From positions 1 through 37,231 of the forward strand of contig JBCCTK010000010.1 in the NCBI GenBank assembly GCA_039198685.1: 37,231 nt of DNA, read 5' to 3'. The translations under genes and the position numbers were made by a program. Shown one piece after another: positions 17,490 to 26,056 of the stretch; position 1 is the stretch's first letter, and each line of letters begins with the position of its first letter. The notes under the pieces are model-generated. The model was not told the origin of the DNA, searched no databases, and saw nothing but the letters and a program-made list of their open reading frames with translations. The DNA is from UBA5336 sp039198685 (GTDB lineage: Bacteria > Pseudomonadota > Alphaproteobacteria > Caulobacterales > Hyphomonadaceae).

Positions 17490-17533
17490 CTTTTCCGGTC
17501 AATTTGCCCAATGATGCCATTGGACCGGAAAAG
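17490..17533. repeat. Nested inverted repeat in intergenic region
   Basis: An 11-bp perfect inverted repeat (CTTTTCCGGTC at 17490-17500, GACCGGAAAAG at 17523-17533) encloses a 22-base loop that itself contains CCAAT...ATTGG (17508-17523). It lies in the otherwise empty 17374-17591 gap between the ALDH terminator and the end of the GST gene. Neither arm is followed by a T-run. It may be a terminator/attenuator for the minus-strand GST transcript or a protein-binding site. Confidence 0.55.
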
Positions 17534-17591
17534 CTGTCGATTGGCTCAATCTCGCCCCACGCCAGCCCCAGCCTCGGCCCAAGGCCATGGC

Positions 17592-18206
17592 TTAGCCGCC
17601 GGTCCGCTCCATGGCCCTCGCGAAAGCAGGACGGGCCATGTTCCGGTCGAGATAGGCCTTCAAACTAGGATAAGGCCCGATTTCGCCCAGGCGTTCGGCC
17701 ATGTGGCATATATAGGTGAACCCAATATCCGGCGCCTGCAGTGTGTCCCCCAGGATAAAGGCCTTCTCGCCGAGGCTGTCCTGCATATAGCCGAGATGCA
17801 GGGCGACTTCGCCTGCGGCAAACGCTGAGATAACAGGGGGTTTGGGGTCTTCACGGGTTAGTAAGAGCTTGATGAGCAACGGCGCGAAGGCGGACGCCTC
17901 ACTGTAAGCGAGCCACTGGTTCCACTTGGCCCGCGCGATCGCATCGCTGTGGGGCGGCGCAAACGCATGCTCGGTGTCGTATGTGTCGACGAGGTGGGTT
18001 GCGATGGCGCCGGATTCGGCAAGGGTCAGGTCACCGAACTCGATGACCGGGCTTTTGCCCAGCGGGTGGGCGTCTTTCAGCTCCGGCGGCGCGCGGTTCA
18101 TCTCATTGCGCACATAGATCTTCAGCGCATAGTCCAAGGCGAGTTCTTCCAGAAACCAGACGGTGAAAATCGAGCGTCCGACCCGCAGGTGGTGAACTGT
18201 GATCAT
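17592..18206 (-). CDS. Glutathione S-transferase family protein
   Basis: A 204-aa GST. The N-terminal thioredoxin-like domain (~1-80) contains the cis-Pro and glutathione-binding 'GKSPVIEFGDLTLAESGAI' stretch with Glu-Ser. The C-terminal helical domain includes 'FTYICHMAERLGEIGPYPSLKAYLDR', with the conserved capping-box Asp position ('APDIGFTY'). The protein begins 'MITVHHLRVGRSI', and the candidate catalytic residue near the N-terminus is Ser12. ATG 18206 has a strong AGGAGG upstream, which rules out the longer in-frame reading that runs back into the neighbouring terminator. The role is probably detoxification or redox, not further assignable. The short gap to the upstream terminator at 18243-18267 means it needs its own promoter or read-through. 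Confidence 0.9.
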   Translation of the reverse strand: MITVHHLRVGRSIFTVWFLEELALDYALKIYVRNEMNRAPPELKDAHPLGKSPVIEFGDLTLAESGAIATHLVDTYDTEHAFAPPHSDAIARAKWNQWLAYSEASAFAPLLIKLLLTREDPKPPVISAFAAGEVALHLGYMQDSLGEKAFILGDTLQAPDIGFTYICHMAERLGEIGPYPSLKAYLDRNMARPAFARAMERTGG

Positions 18207-18234
18207 TGGATGTGTCCTCCTTGGCCAATACCTG

Positions 18235-18267
18235 AAAGCAAAGCGCCCCGGTGTGCAACCGGGGCGC
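18235..18267 (-). terminator. Rho-independent terminator of the 13-repeat protein gene
   Basis: Reading the minus strand, GCGCCCCGGT, a 5-base loop and ACCGGGGCGC (18267-18243) form a 10-bp perfect stem directly followed by TTTGCTTTC. It lies about 30 bases after the stop codon at 18296-18298. Confidence 0.8.
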
Positions 18268-18295
18268 CTCTGGTTCGTCTGTGTGGCTGACTGCG

Positions 18296-19684
18296 TTAGC
18301 CAGCACAATCCGTTGTGTCCGTGCCGACGGTGCAGAGATCCGGCTCGTCGCACTCTCCGTCATTGGCATAGACGCAGCTATTCGGCCCGCCTGTGCCTTG
18401 GCAATCATTCATGTCGGTGCCAACCGCGCAGAGGTCCGGCTCGTCGCACTCCCCATCATTGGCCCAGCGGCAGGAATTATCACCACCCGCTGGAACGACG
18501 GCGCCACCGCAATCGCTCGTGTCGGTTCCCGAAACGCAGAGGTCTGGCTCATCGCACTCTCCGTCATTGGCGTAGACGCAGCTATCAGGACCCCCGAGCC
18601 CTTGGCAGTCAAAGGTGTCCGTCCCGGCAGCACACAGATCCGGCTCGTCGCACTCGCCGTCGCGTGCAAATTCACAGCTGTCGGGACCGCCTGATACACC
18701 ATTGCAGTCATTGCTGTCAGTCCCGACGGTGCACAGATCTGGCTCATCACATTCGCCGTCATTGGCCCATTGGCAGCTATTGGGGCCGGTGTCTCGAGGC
18801 GCGGAGCAGTCTGTCGTGTCGGTCCCAGGCAGGCAGAGGCCTGGCTCGTCGCACTCCCCATCATTGGCCCAGCGGCAGCGGTCAGGACCTTGCAAGCGCG
18901 TGGGGGCACAGTCGGCCGTGTCCGTGCCCATTTCGCAGAGACCGGGTTCATCGCATTCGCCATCATTTGCGAACTCGCAGGAATTGGCCACCTCGTCCCG
19001 GCAATCGGCCACATCGGTTCCGGGCGCGCAGCCATCGGGCTCATCGCACTGGCCGTCATTGGTCCAACCACAGGTGGCCGGGGTCGGCGTCACGCCAGCG
19101 CAGTCATTGCTGTCGGTGCCAAGAGCGCAGAGGTCTGGTTCATCACATTCACCATCATTGGCGAAGACGCAGCTGTTGGCGCCACCGGTGTCCACACCTT
19201 CGCAGTCGGAAGAATCGGTGCCGACAACACACAGGCCGGGTTCATCACATTCGCCATCATTGGCCCAACGACAGGAATCCGGTCCGCGGCTAGAGGCTGG
19301 GCCGCCGCAATCGGCCTGGTCGGTGTCAATGGCGCACAGATCTGGCTCATCACATTCGCCGTCATTAGCGAACTCGCAGCTGTTCGGGCCGCTTGCAACC
19401 GTTCCGCCATCACAGTCATTGCTGTCGGTCCCGAGGACACAAAGATCTGGCTCATCACATTCGCCGTCATTGGCGAACTGGCAAGAATTCGGGCCGCGCC
19501 GGGCAGCAGGGCCGCCGCAATCATTCTGGTCGGTGTCAATCGCGCAAAGAGAGGGCTCGTCGCACTCCCCATCATTGGCAAATTCGCAGGAATTCCCCTT
19601 GTCCTGAGCCCAGACGATGCCCGGTTGACCGCCCCACAAACACAATATTGCACTGAGCAGTGCCACCCAATATGTCGACCGCAT
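18296..19684 (-). CDS. Exported protein of 13 tandem Cys/Asp-rich repeats (LNR-like)
   Basis: A 462-aa protein made of a signal peptide ('WVALLSAILCLWGG..', cleavage near 'VWAQ') followed by 13 repeats of about 30-36 residues and nothing else. Each repeat follows C-x(1-2)-[WFY]-[AT]-[NR]-D-G-[EQ]-C-D-E-P-x-x-C-x-x-x-T-D-x-x-D-C, giving four cysteines and several acidic residues per unit. I infer two disulfides and probably one bound Ca2+ per repeat. The pattern recalls the Notch LNR motif (W-x-N-G-x-C-D ... D-G-x-D-C) shortened by a disulfide. ATG 19684 is chosen because GAGGAGG lies just upstream; another ATG 18 bases earlier lies ahead of that site. Function is unknown: adhesin, matrix or Ca2+-binding spacer are possibilities. 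Repeat 6 is the most divergent. Confidence 0.85.
   Translation of the reverse strand: MRSTYWVALLSAILCLWGGQPGIVWAQDKGNSCEFANDGECDEPSLCAIDTDQNDCGGPAARRGPNSCQFANDGECDEPDLCVLGTDSNDCDGGTVASGPNSCEFANDGECDEPDLCAIDTDQADCGGPASSRGPDSCRWANDGECDEPGLCVVGTDSSDCEGVDTGGANSCVFANDGECDEPDLCALGTDSNDCAGVTPTPATCGWTNDGQCDEPDGCAPGTDVADCRDEVANSCEFANDGECDEPGLCEMGTDTADCAPTRLQGPDRCRWANDGECDEPGLCLPGTDTTDCSAPRDTGPNSCQWANDGECDEPDLCTVGTDSNDCNGVSGGPDSCEFARDGECDEPDLCAAGTDTFDCQGLGGPDSCVYANDGECDEPDLCVSGTDTSDCGGAVVPAGGDNSCRWANDGECDEPDLCAVGTDMNDCQGTGGPNSCVYANDGECDEPDLCTVGTDTTDCAG
18299..19576. repeat. Thirteen tandem ~90-110-bp coding repeats
   Basis: The DNA of the exported protein consists of 13 direct repeats whose most conserved core encodes 'ANDGECDEP'. 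Units vary from about 90 to 108 bp because of variable linkers of Gly/Pro/Ala, so the array is degenerate rather than a young, identical duplication. It could nevertheless be prone to copy-number change. Confidence 0.85.
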
Positions 19685-19807
19685 GATTCCCTCCTCACGC
19701 ATATGTGAGCACAGTGCTAGCAGAGCGCGCAGGTGTTGCCTAGCACGGGTTACAGCTTTAACGCGCGCAGAAGGCGAGGGGAAATTTTCACTATTTCAAG
19801 GAGATGT

Positions 19808-20170
19808 TGTGACCAGATGGCCTGTAAGCCGGGTTCTGTACCCCTGACGGGGTGGCAGCCATTCATCTGGGACATACTTTGCAGCATGCCTCGTGCAGCG
19901 CACCCGGGGCGCGGGCTGGAAACGGCCCATATGCGCCCCCTACTTGGCCTTGCTCCGGGCGGGGTTTACCATGCCAGGGCTGTTGCCAGTCCTGCGGTGG
20001 GCTCTTACCCCACCCTTTCACCCTTACCGAACGGGTGTCCGGCGGTCTGCTCTCTGTGGCACTTTCCCTCGGCTCGCGCCGGGCGGGCACTACCCGCCGC
20101 CCTGTTTCCATGGAGCCCGGACTTTCCTCCCTGCAAAAAACAGAGCGACTGCCCAGCCATCTGGTCACGA
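19808..20170 (-). ncRNA. rnpB: RNase P RNA, bacterial type A
   Basis: The catalytic RNA of ribonuclease P, which matures the 5' ends of tRNAs. Read on the minus strand, the 5' end GUGACCAGAUGG (from ~20168) pairs perfectly with CCAUCUGGUCAC at the 3' end (~19809-19820) to form P1. GGAGGAAAGUCCGGGCUCC (CR I, P4 5' strand) follows ~40 bases in, and the 3' region has ACAGAACCCGGCUUACAGGCC, the universal CR V/P4 partner. Length about 363 nt is normal for alphaproteobacteria. Both ends are set from P1 and are accurate only to a few bases. A possible -10 (TATATA, 20181-20176) is placed for initiation near 20170, but I see no good -35. Open reading frames across this stretch are not genes. Confidence 0.96.
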
Positions 20171-20223
20171 CTCCCTATATACGCCAAAGGTGAAGGAATC
20201 GAGGCAGGGAGCCGGAGCCGGTT

Positions 20224-21111
20224 ATGGCGCAGCAGGCAGATCAGCGCTGGCAACTTCCAGCCGCTTGGGCTTGGCGCCCGGTGTGGCACGCGATCGTGCG
20301 GTTAACCCAGCCACAGGTGCGCATCGTCTCCGGCGGAATTGCGTTTTATGCCCTGTTCTCCATCTTTCCGCTCATCTACCTGACGCTAACACTTTTGATT
20401 GCGATCCTGCCGGCGGAAATTTCAGTTCAGATCGCAGGGTCGATCCAGCAAATGCTGGCTTCGAATGTGGCGCCGCTGGAGGCCAATGAGGTCAATATCA
20501 TCTCTGCCCTGACACCCCAGGGGCTAACCTTTCGGGCGGTTGTCGCAATCGTCATCGTTGCAATCACGGCGATATCAGGAGCCAAAGCTGTCATCACCGG
20601 CATCCGCATGATCACCGACACAGAGCGGCGCAGTGGATTGATTGGCTTCCAGGGCGTGTCCCTTGCCATGACGGGTTCCCTGATTCTCCTTGTTTGGACT
20701 CTTGGCGCAGCCCAACTGGCCGTTACCATCTTCCAGCAGGGACAAGCCGGTGAGGCGGGCCGATTTGCAGGTGAAATTGCCGCTCTGGCCTCCACTTTGT
20801 GGATTACGAAGTGGGTTGCGAGCTTCGCGGTCTTCTATTTGTTGATTGCCTTATCCCTTCGGGGCTGTGGCTTTAACGCCAAAGCGCTTGCGGCTGGCGC
20901 CGCAACGGGTGCCTTGGCCTGGCTGGGCATCACCTGGGCGTTCCAGCTCTATTTGCAGCTGTCTGTCCTCGACACGCTTTACGGTGCCCTTGCGTCCGTG
21001 ATCCTGGGTTTTATTTGGCTGACCCTGTCGGTTATGGCGCTTTTGCTCGGTGCGGCTTTGGCGGCTGAGTGGAGCAAGGCTTACGCCTCCTCATCGGCGG
21101 CGACGCCATAG
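20224..21111 (+). CDS. YihY/BrkB-family inner-membrane protein
   Basis: A 295-aa membrane protein with about six spans. It begins with an amphipathic region, then 'GGIAFYALFSIFPLIYLTLTLL', the hallmark of the YihY/virulence factor BrkB family, and later 'SVILGFIWLTLSVMALLLGAALAAEW', the conserved last helix. The family's molecular role is unsettled; transport has been proposed, while the old RNase BN assignment is wrong. The ATG at 20224 leaves a 53-base divergent space to rnpB. Its 3' end overlaps the convergent amidase gene by 31 bases. Confidence 0.9.
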   Translation: MAQQADQRWQLPAAWAWRPVWHAIVRLTQPQVRIVSGGIAFYALFSIFPLIYLTLTLLIAILPAEISVQIAGSIQQMLASNVAPLEANEVNIISALTPQGLTFRAVVAIVIVAITAISGAKAVITGIRMITDTERRSGLIGFQGVSLAMTGSLILLVWTLGAAQLAVTIFQQGQAGEAGRFAGEIAALASTLWITKWVASFAVFYLLIALSLRGCGFNAKALAAGAATGALAWLGITWAFQLYLQLSVLDTLYGALASVILGFIWLTLSVMALLLGAALAAEWSKAYASSSAATP

Positions 21112-21854
21112 TGCATGCGCACCGTTCCGATGGCGGCCAGACATGCGAGATCGGCCTGCCCTGTAACCTGCCGCGGGCGCCAACGGCGCTGGAAAGCGCG
21201 CACAACAGCTTCGGTTTGCGCGTCGTAATTTCCTGTAACGGACAGGTCATAGCCGATCGACAGCAACATAGCCTGCATGCGCTCGACCGGACCGCCCGCC
21301 TCTCCGCGTTCCAATCCTTTGCCCCGTGCAACCCGGCCAGCCATGGTGGGAACCTCTAGAGGCCAAATCCCAATGCCATGATCCGATAGGGTTTGCCATG
21401 GGAAGTGTTCGCCGGGATCGGCCTTCCGGTCTGGTGCGATATCCGAGTGGCCGACGATCCGTGTTTGGGGAATGTCGTGGCGAGCAAGAATGGCTTGGCA
21501 AAGGCTGATCACCGCAGCGATTTGAACCTCCGGAAACGGCGGCAGGGTCCCATGAGTTGTCGGAAAGTCGTGGCCTCCATTGACGATCTCTATGCCAATA
21601 CTGCGCGAATTGAGGTCTGCCTCGCCCTGCCAGGCCGACACACCGGCATGCCAGGCCCGCTTGGCCTCCGCTACCATGGCCACAACGACACCATCTTCCC
21701 GCACCACATAGTGGGCAGATACTTCGGCTGCGGGATCGCAGAGACGGGCCATGGCGGCTTCGCCCGTTTCCATGCCGGTGTAATGCAGCACCAGCATGTC
21801 GAGCGGGTGCTTGCGGTCGTTAAAATTGGGCGATGGTGTATGGATGACCCTCAT
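21081..21854 (-). CDS. AmpD-like N-acetylmuramoyl-L-alanine amidase with peptidoglycan-binding domain
   Basis: A 257-aa protein with two domains. The amidase_2 domain (~1-165) has zinc ligands His24 ('LVLHYTG'), His136 ('VGHSDIAP') and Asp146 ('KADPG'), plus the catalytic Lys144 and Glu in 'IGIEIVN'. A C-terminal PG_binding_1-like domain (~190-245, 'MQAMLLSIGYDLSVTGNYDAQTEAVVRAFQRRWRP') follows. It cleaves the bond between MurNAc and the stem peptide, in turnover or recycling. There is no signal peptide, so it is either the cytosolic AmpD type or exported in another way; the binding domain makes it closer to AmiD-like enzymes. ATG 21854 overlaps the EamA stop (ATGA), so it is coupled to that gene. 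Confidence 0.9.
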   Translation of the reverse strand: MRVIHTPSPNFNDRKHPLDMLVLHYTGMETGEAAMARLCDPAAEVSAHYVVREDGVVVAMVAEAKRAWHAGVSAWQGEADLNSRSIGIEIVNGGHDFPTTHGTLPPFPEVQIAAVISLCQAILARHDIPQTRIVGHSDIAPDRKADPGEHFPWQTLSDHGIGIWPLEVPTMAGRVARGKGLERGEAGGPVERMQAMLLSIGYDLSVTGNYDAQTEAVVRAFQRRWRPRQVTGQADLACLAAIGTVRMHYGVAADEEA

Positions 21855-22753
21855 GATCCAGGCCCTCCCAGTTTCTTAACAAGCGAGGCCTCGGGCATTT
21901 TCGTGTTCTGCCGAACGGCGATCACAAAGACGCCACCCAGGGAGACAATTGCGCCTACCACAAGCCGAAGTGTCATGTCTTCGCCAAGCAGAACGATGCC
22001 AAAGATCACGCCCCATATGGGAGTCATAAGCGTCAACGGTGAAAGCAGCGAGACGTCGTAGGTTTTGATCAACGTATAAAATACCCCGTGTCCGAATATG
22101 GACACCCCGACGATCGCAAACAGGGTCGCTGCCCACACCCCCAGCCCACCCCCGGCAAAGGCCGCCAACTGTCCGGTCTCCACAATACCTGAAAACACAA
22201 ACAAGGGCAGGAATGACAGCCCACCGACCCAAGCCTGCATCCGCAAGGCCGGCATAGGCTCGATCTGTTTCATCAAGATCCCGCCAGCGGCTCCGATAAT
22301 CGCGGAAAATACCACATAAATCAGGCCAATCGAAAGCGAGAAGCCTTCCGGATCCACGGCGATCAAGAGACAGCCCGCAAAAGCGAGCATGATACCCAGG
22401 CCGCGGCGCCAACCCACGGTTTCACCCAGAAATGCCATACTCATCAGCGTCGAGAAGGGAACGCCCAGTTGGCCGACAACGGACACCGCTGAGGCTTCCG
22501 CATTGGCCAGGCCGAGGAACAAAAACGTGAAATGGGCCGCACCAATGCACATGGCGATTGCGAATAGGCGTCCAAACTGGTGCGGGATCGGCCGCAGAAA
22601 CCAGACAAGTAGCGCGGCAATGCCGAAGAAACGCACCGCTGCGAAGAAAATCGGTGGCACGCCTGCATCGGCGACGACCCAGCGTGTGACGACGATGTTC
22701 AACCCCCAAATGAGGCAGACCACGAAGAGGAGGCTGAAATCTCGAAACGTCAT
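21851..22753 (-). CDS. EamA/DMT-family transporter
   Basis: A 300-aa integral membrane protein with ten predicted spans in two EamA repeats (~5-135 and ~150-285). The first repeat opens 'FSLLFVVCLIWGLNIVVTRWVV' and the second 'GLIYVVFSAIIGAAGGILMKQI'. 'LLSPLTLMTPIWGVIFGIVLLGE' is the typical last-repeat motif. Such drug/metabolite transporters usually export amino acids or other small metabolites; the substrate here is not assignable. I chose ATG 22753 because the 28 upstream residues of the longer reading are Arg/Cys-rich and atypical. It forms an ATGA overlap with the downstream amidase gene. Confidence 0.9.
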   Translation of the reverse strand: MTFRDFSLLFVVCLIWGLNIVVTRWVVADAGVPPIFFAAVRFFGIAALLVWFLRPIPHQFGRLFAIAMCIGAAHFTFLFLGLANAEASAVSVVGQLGVPFSTLMSMAFLGETVGWRRGLGIMLAFAGCLLIAVDPEGFSLSIGLIYVVFSAIIGAAGGILMKQIEPMPALRMQAWVGGLSFLPLFVFSGIVETGQLAAFAGGGLGVWAATLFAIVGVSIFGHGVFYTLIKTYDVSLLSPLTLMTPIWGVIFGIVLLGEDMTLRLVVGAIVSLGGVFVIAVRQNTKMPEASLVKKLGGPGS

Positions 22754-22974
22754 TGCCGCGGCCTTAACAGGTTCGCCCGGCCACCTGGAAGCGCGGCATG
22801 ACGTTTCATGTCGCCTGCATCGATCCATGGTCTCCATCTAGGGCAGACCCAGTCGATCAGTGAACCGGACTGAATTCGCAGCCGCATTTGGTAATCCCAA
22901 CCGGGTTAAGGGCCTGTTGAAGGTGTTCCGCTAGCTTGGCGCCAAATAAAAACACCTTTCTACTAGGCGGGTCG

Positions 22975-24957
22975 ATGGCTGAGAATACAGCGCAGGGCGA
23001 ATGGAGTGTCTCGCGGCGACAGTCGCTGGTGCGAGAGCGCGTGGAGATCGACCTTCGTATGGTCGGGCTCTTGTTCGCATTGTCAATCGTCGCGGCGCTT
23101 CTGCGACCACCGTATGCGTATTCCATTGATGATGTCATTTATGTCGAGATGGCGCGTGCCTTTTGGGAAAACGGGGTTCTTTTCATCTCTGGGCGCGGCG
23201 GTGTGGCGGGCGCGCCAGAGCTCGTCTTGAACCTGACCCACGGAATTGAGGGGCGTGTTTACCCCCAATATCCGGCACTCTACGGGATATTGGCGGCGCC
23301 CTTTTATGGCCTTGCCGGCGTGCGTGGCCTGGTTTTTCTGAATGCTATTGGCTTTTTCGCCGTCCTCTGGCTCACCTTGCGCAGTGTTGGCCACTTGTAT
23401 GGCCTTGCCCTGGACCGGCGCTTTGTGGCGGGGCTCCTGGCCTTTGCGACATTCATGCCCGCATACGCCATGGGAATATGGCCGCACATGTTCGCCCTCG
23501 CGCTGGTCATGGCGGCCATTGAGAGAGCTACGGCCCATTTGTCGCTTAAAGAGCGGCCCGATCCCCTAAGCCTCGTCCTTGCGGGGCTTTGGATGGGTGC
23601 AGCCATTGCGATCCGGGTGGATTCCGTGATGCCCGCCATTGCAGTTGTTTTCTGGCTCGCCCTTTTTGGCGCCCCCACTGTACGCTCTGCGCCGCTCTGG
23701 TTTCTGTTCGGGGCGTTGCCGTTTCTCTTTTTGGCCAGCGCCTTGAACGGCGAAAAGTTCGGGACCTACATTCCCATCAGCTATGGCCCTAAGGTGGGCC
23801 CTGACGGAATCGGCGCTTATACTGTGCATTTGGTCGTTGTTGGCGTCGTTCTGGCGCTGGCATGCTGGATCAATCCTGGTGCGAGCAGGGCCAAAGCGGT
23901 CTTGTCGCGGTTCAAATCCCCGCTGTTTCTTGTTCCGCTTCTGCTTGCCGGTCTCACCCTGGCTGTCTTGGTCGAGCCTTTGCGCAAGGTCTTCTGGAAC
24001 GCCTATGTCCTGGTGGCAGACCTCCAACAGTTGGATGAATGGCAATTGGACGGGGCGGTCCGCCGCGATGCGGATGGATACATCCATGTCGTCGGCGTGT
24101 ACAATCGGGCGCTGCTCCAATCCGCGCCCTTTCTCGTGCTTGCCGCCATTGCGCTAACGGGGCTTGCCTCGGGGCGGCGGGTTGTCGCGCGCAGTCTTTG
24201 CGTCCTGGTCGCGGGCTCCGTCATCGGCTTCTATAGCCTCAATCAGTATCATGGCCACTACTCCCACAATATGCGGTATTTCCTCGCTGCGTTGCCATTC
24301 CTGGTGATTTTGTCGGTTGATGGGTTTACCAGCCTTTGCCGCGGTGTGGGTACGCGGCTGCGGCGCATCAGTCTGATGCATGGTGTGGCGATCGGTGCGA
24401 TCGTTTTTGCTGTGTTGTGGCTCAGCCCGTTGCCCAAGCCCTTTACGACATTCTACCCACCCCTTTTTGCGGCGGCGGCCTTGCTCTTCACCAGTCTCAT
24501 TGTGGCCCTGGTAAATACCTCGTCCCTTGTTAAGCGCATTTGGTTGACGACGACGGGGGTCGCGATTGGGCTCTCTATCGTGGCGTCTTGGGCGGACGTG
24601 GTTGGCCAAAACCAGAGCGCTGGACGGGAAGGCCCGATTACCGAGGCGGCCGCGAACACCCTGCCGGCTGGGGCGTTGCTTGTGACATCGATTGAGGAAC
24701 ACTTCCTGACCGCTCCCAAAGCCGGCATCCATATGGTGTCGGCTGTGCGGGAAGACGGCCAGGTGGCGCGTGCGGCGATTGCCGCTTTCCGTGCGGACGG
24801 GCGGTGCGTTTATGTGCACACGCCGCGAACCCTGGAATGGCTGACCATTGAGGGCGATTGGAGCTCGGTTATGTTGCCCGGCCTGAGCGGGACGGGCGCC
24901 ACCATGATGCAGCCATCCCACCAATCGGCACGCTGTGCATTGACCGCGCCGCGCTAA
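22975..24957 (+). CDS. GT-C-like polytopic membrane protein (glycosyltransferase-fold candidate)
   Basis: A 660-aa protein with about a dozen hydrophobic segments. The first large loop contains 'AYSIDDVIYVEMARAF', an acidic motif at the place where GT-C transferases (PMT/ArnT type) carry the catalytic Asp. A further His-rich loop reads 'YHGHYSHNMRYFLA', and the C-terminal ~120 residues are soluble. This architecture suggests transfer of a lipid-linked sugar to an envelope acceptor, but I cannot identify the specific family. ATG 22975 is preferred to a TTG 39 bases earlier on start-codon grounds. The gene ends 6 bases before the convergent pspF stop, and the 137 bases upstream show no clear promoter. 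Confidence 0.7.
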   Translation: MAENTAQGEWSVSRRQSLVRERVEIDLRMVGLLFALSIVAALLRPPYAYSIDDVIYVEMARAFWENGVLFISGRGGVAGAPELVLNLTHGIEGRVYPQYPALYGILAAPFYGLAGVRGLVFLNAIGFFAVLWLTLRSVGHLYGLALDRRFVAGLLAFATFMPAYAMGIWPHMFALALVMAAIERATAHLSLKERPDPLSLVLAGLWMGAAIAIRVDSVMPAIAVVFWLALFGAPTVRSAPLWFLFGALPFLFLASALNGEKFGTYIPISYGPKVGPDGIGAYTVHLVVVGVVLALACWINPGASRAKAVLSRFKSPLFLVPLLLAGLTLAVLVEPLRKVFWNAYVLVADLQQLDEWQLDGAVRRDADGYIHVVGVYNRALLQSAPFLVLAAIALTGLASGRRVVARSLCVLVAGSVIGFYSLNQYHGHYSHNMRYFLAALPFLVILSVDGFTSLCRGVGTRLRRISLMHGVAIGAIVFAVLWLSPLPKPFTTFYPPLFAAAALLFTSLIVALVNTSSLVKRIWLTTTGVAIGLSIVASWADVVGQNQSAGREGPITEAAANTLPAGALLVTSIEEHFLTAPKAGIHMVSAVREDGQVARAAIAAFRADGRCVYVHTPRTLEWLTIEGDWSSVMLPGLSGTGATMMQPSHQSARCALTAPR

Positions 24958-24962
24958 AGCTC

Positions 24963-26045
24963 TCACATGGATGGGATCGGACGGGACGTCTCCAGGGGTG
25001 TCTCCCCGCTGGGTTTGCCTGCACCTTTGCCATAGCCGTGCTTTTTCAACAGTCCGCGGAGTTGATGATAGGTCAAGCCGAGGGCTTCAGCCGTCTTGCC
25101 CTGGTGGCCATCGTGTTCAGCCAGGGCCGTATCGAGTATGTCCATCTCAAAAGCCACCACGGCGGCCTCGAAGTCAGACGGCAAGGGCGTTGCGGGCTTG
25201 CGTTCGCCGATAGCATTCGGTTTGGGCTGCGATGGCCTGGCATTCTGAGCACTCGGTCGCCACGGCGAGTCGAAGGGGTCAAGGGCGGCCGGATCGAACC
25301 GAACCGGGTCGTCGGGGGCCGTTACCATGGCGCGGTGGGCAAGGCGCTGGGCAAAATTGCGCAGCTCGCGCACATTTCCGGGCCAGTCATGGGTTTCAAT
25401 GGCGACTATGGCGCTGGGGGCAAACCCTGGAAAATCCTCCCCCATTTCCACCGCCATGCGCCGGGCGAAGAAGTCTGCGAGCAGGGAGGCGTCCCCGTCC
25501 CGCGCGCGCAGCGGTGGCAGCGTTATGACATCAAAGGCCAGGCGATCGAGCAGGTCGGCGCGAAAGTCTCCCGTCTCAACCATGTGTGGAAGGTCACCAT
25601 TCGTTGCAGCGATCACGCGGACATCGGTAGACAGAACAGTCTCTCCGCCAAGGCGCTGGTACTCGCCATACTCGATCACGCGGAGCAGCTTTTCCTGTAC
25701 ACGGCTTGACGCGGTCGCGATCTCGTCCAGGAACAGTGTGCCCCCATCGGCCAGTTCGAACCGGCCGGCGCGCCGATCTGTGGCGCCTGTAAAAGCACCG
25801 CGCTCATGGCCGAACAGTTCACTATCGAGCAATTCTTCCGACAACGCTGCGCAATTGACCTTGATGAAAGGACCCTCCCAGCGCCGCGATAGGAAATGCA
25901 GCCGTTCACCGATCAATTCCTTGCCCGTGCCGCGTTCGCCGATCACCAGGAGAGGGCGGTCCAGGGGCGCGACGCGGGAGGCGTGTTCCAAGGCTTCGAG
26001 CCAGGCCGGGCTTTCACCAATCAGTTGTGACGTCGATCCAATCAT
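24963..26045 (-). CDS. pspF: Psp operon transcriptional activator PspF (sigma54 enhancer-binding protein)
   Basis: A 360-aa AAA+ activator without an N-terminal receiver domain, as in PspF. Walker A is 'GERGTGKE' (36-43), the sigma54-contacting loop 'GAFTGA' (83-88), Walker B 'GGTLFLDE' (101-108), and 'ATNGDL' a sensor region. The C-terminal helix-turn-helix is around 'KTAEALGLTYHQLRGLLKKHGY' (~320-345). It drives sigma54 transcription of the psp genes and is normally held inactive by PspA under non-stress conditions. It is divergent from the psp operon across 212 bases that hold an ATTGGT/ACCAAT cluster and a -24/-12 promoter. A ~40-residue Pro/Ser-rich linker separates the AAA+ domain from the HTH. 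Confidence 0.93.
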   Translation of the reverse strand: MIGSTSQLIGESPAWLEALEHASRVAPLDRPLLVIGERGTGKELIGERLHFLSRRWEGPFIKVNCAALSEELLDSELFGHERGAFTGATDRRAGRFELADGGTLFLDEIATASSRVQEKLLRVIEYGEYQRLGGETVLSTDVRVIAATNGDLPHMVETGDFRADLLDRLAFDVITLPPLRARDGDASLLADFFARRMAVEMGEDFPGFAPSAIVAIETHDWPGNVRELRNFAQRLAHRAMVTAPDDPVRFDPAALDPFDSPWRPSAQNARPSQPKPNAIGERKPATPLPSDFEAAVVAFEMDILDTALAEHDGHQGKTAEALGLTYHQLRGLLKKHGYGKGAGKPSGETPLETSRPIPSM

Positions 26046-26056
26046 AGGCGTATTAT

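Noticed and set aside
17339..17668. Plus-strand frame after the aldehyde dehydrogenase
   Set aside because: Covers the terminator, the inverted repeat and the antisense of GST; no ribosome site or recognisable protein.
18299..19576. CRISPR-like array
   Set aside because: Units are ~100 bp, protein-coding and degenerate, without unique spacers between identical repeats.
18615..19607. Opposite-strand frame with repeated Ser-rich 'SGSSHSPS' units
   Set aside because: It is the reverse of the 13-repeat gene; the regularity is inherited from its repeats, and it has no start region or signal peptide.
19733..20489. Several open frames over 19.7-20.5 kb
   Set aside because: They run through RNase P RNA, which is supported by P1 pairing and CR I/CR V motifs.
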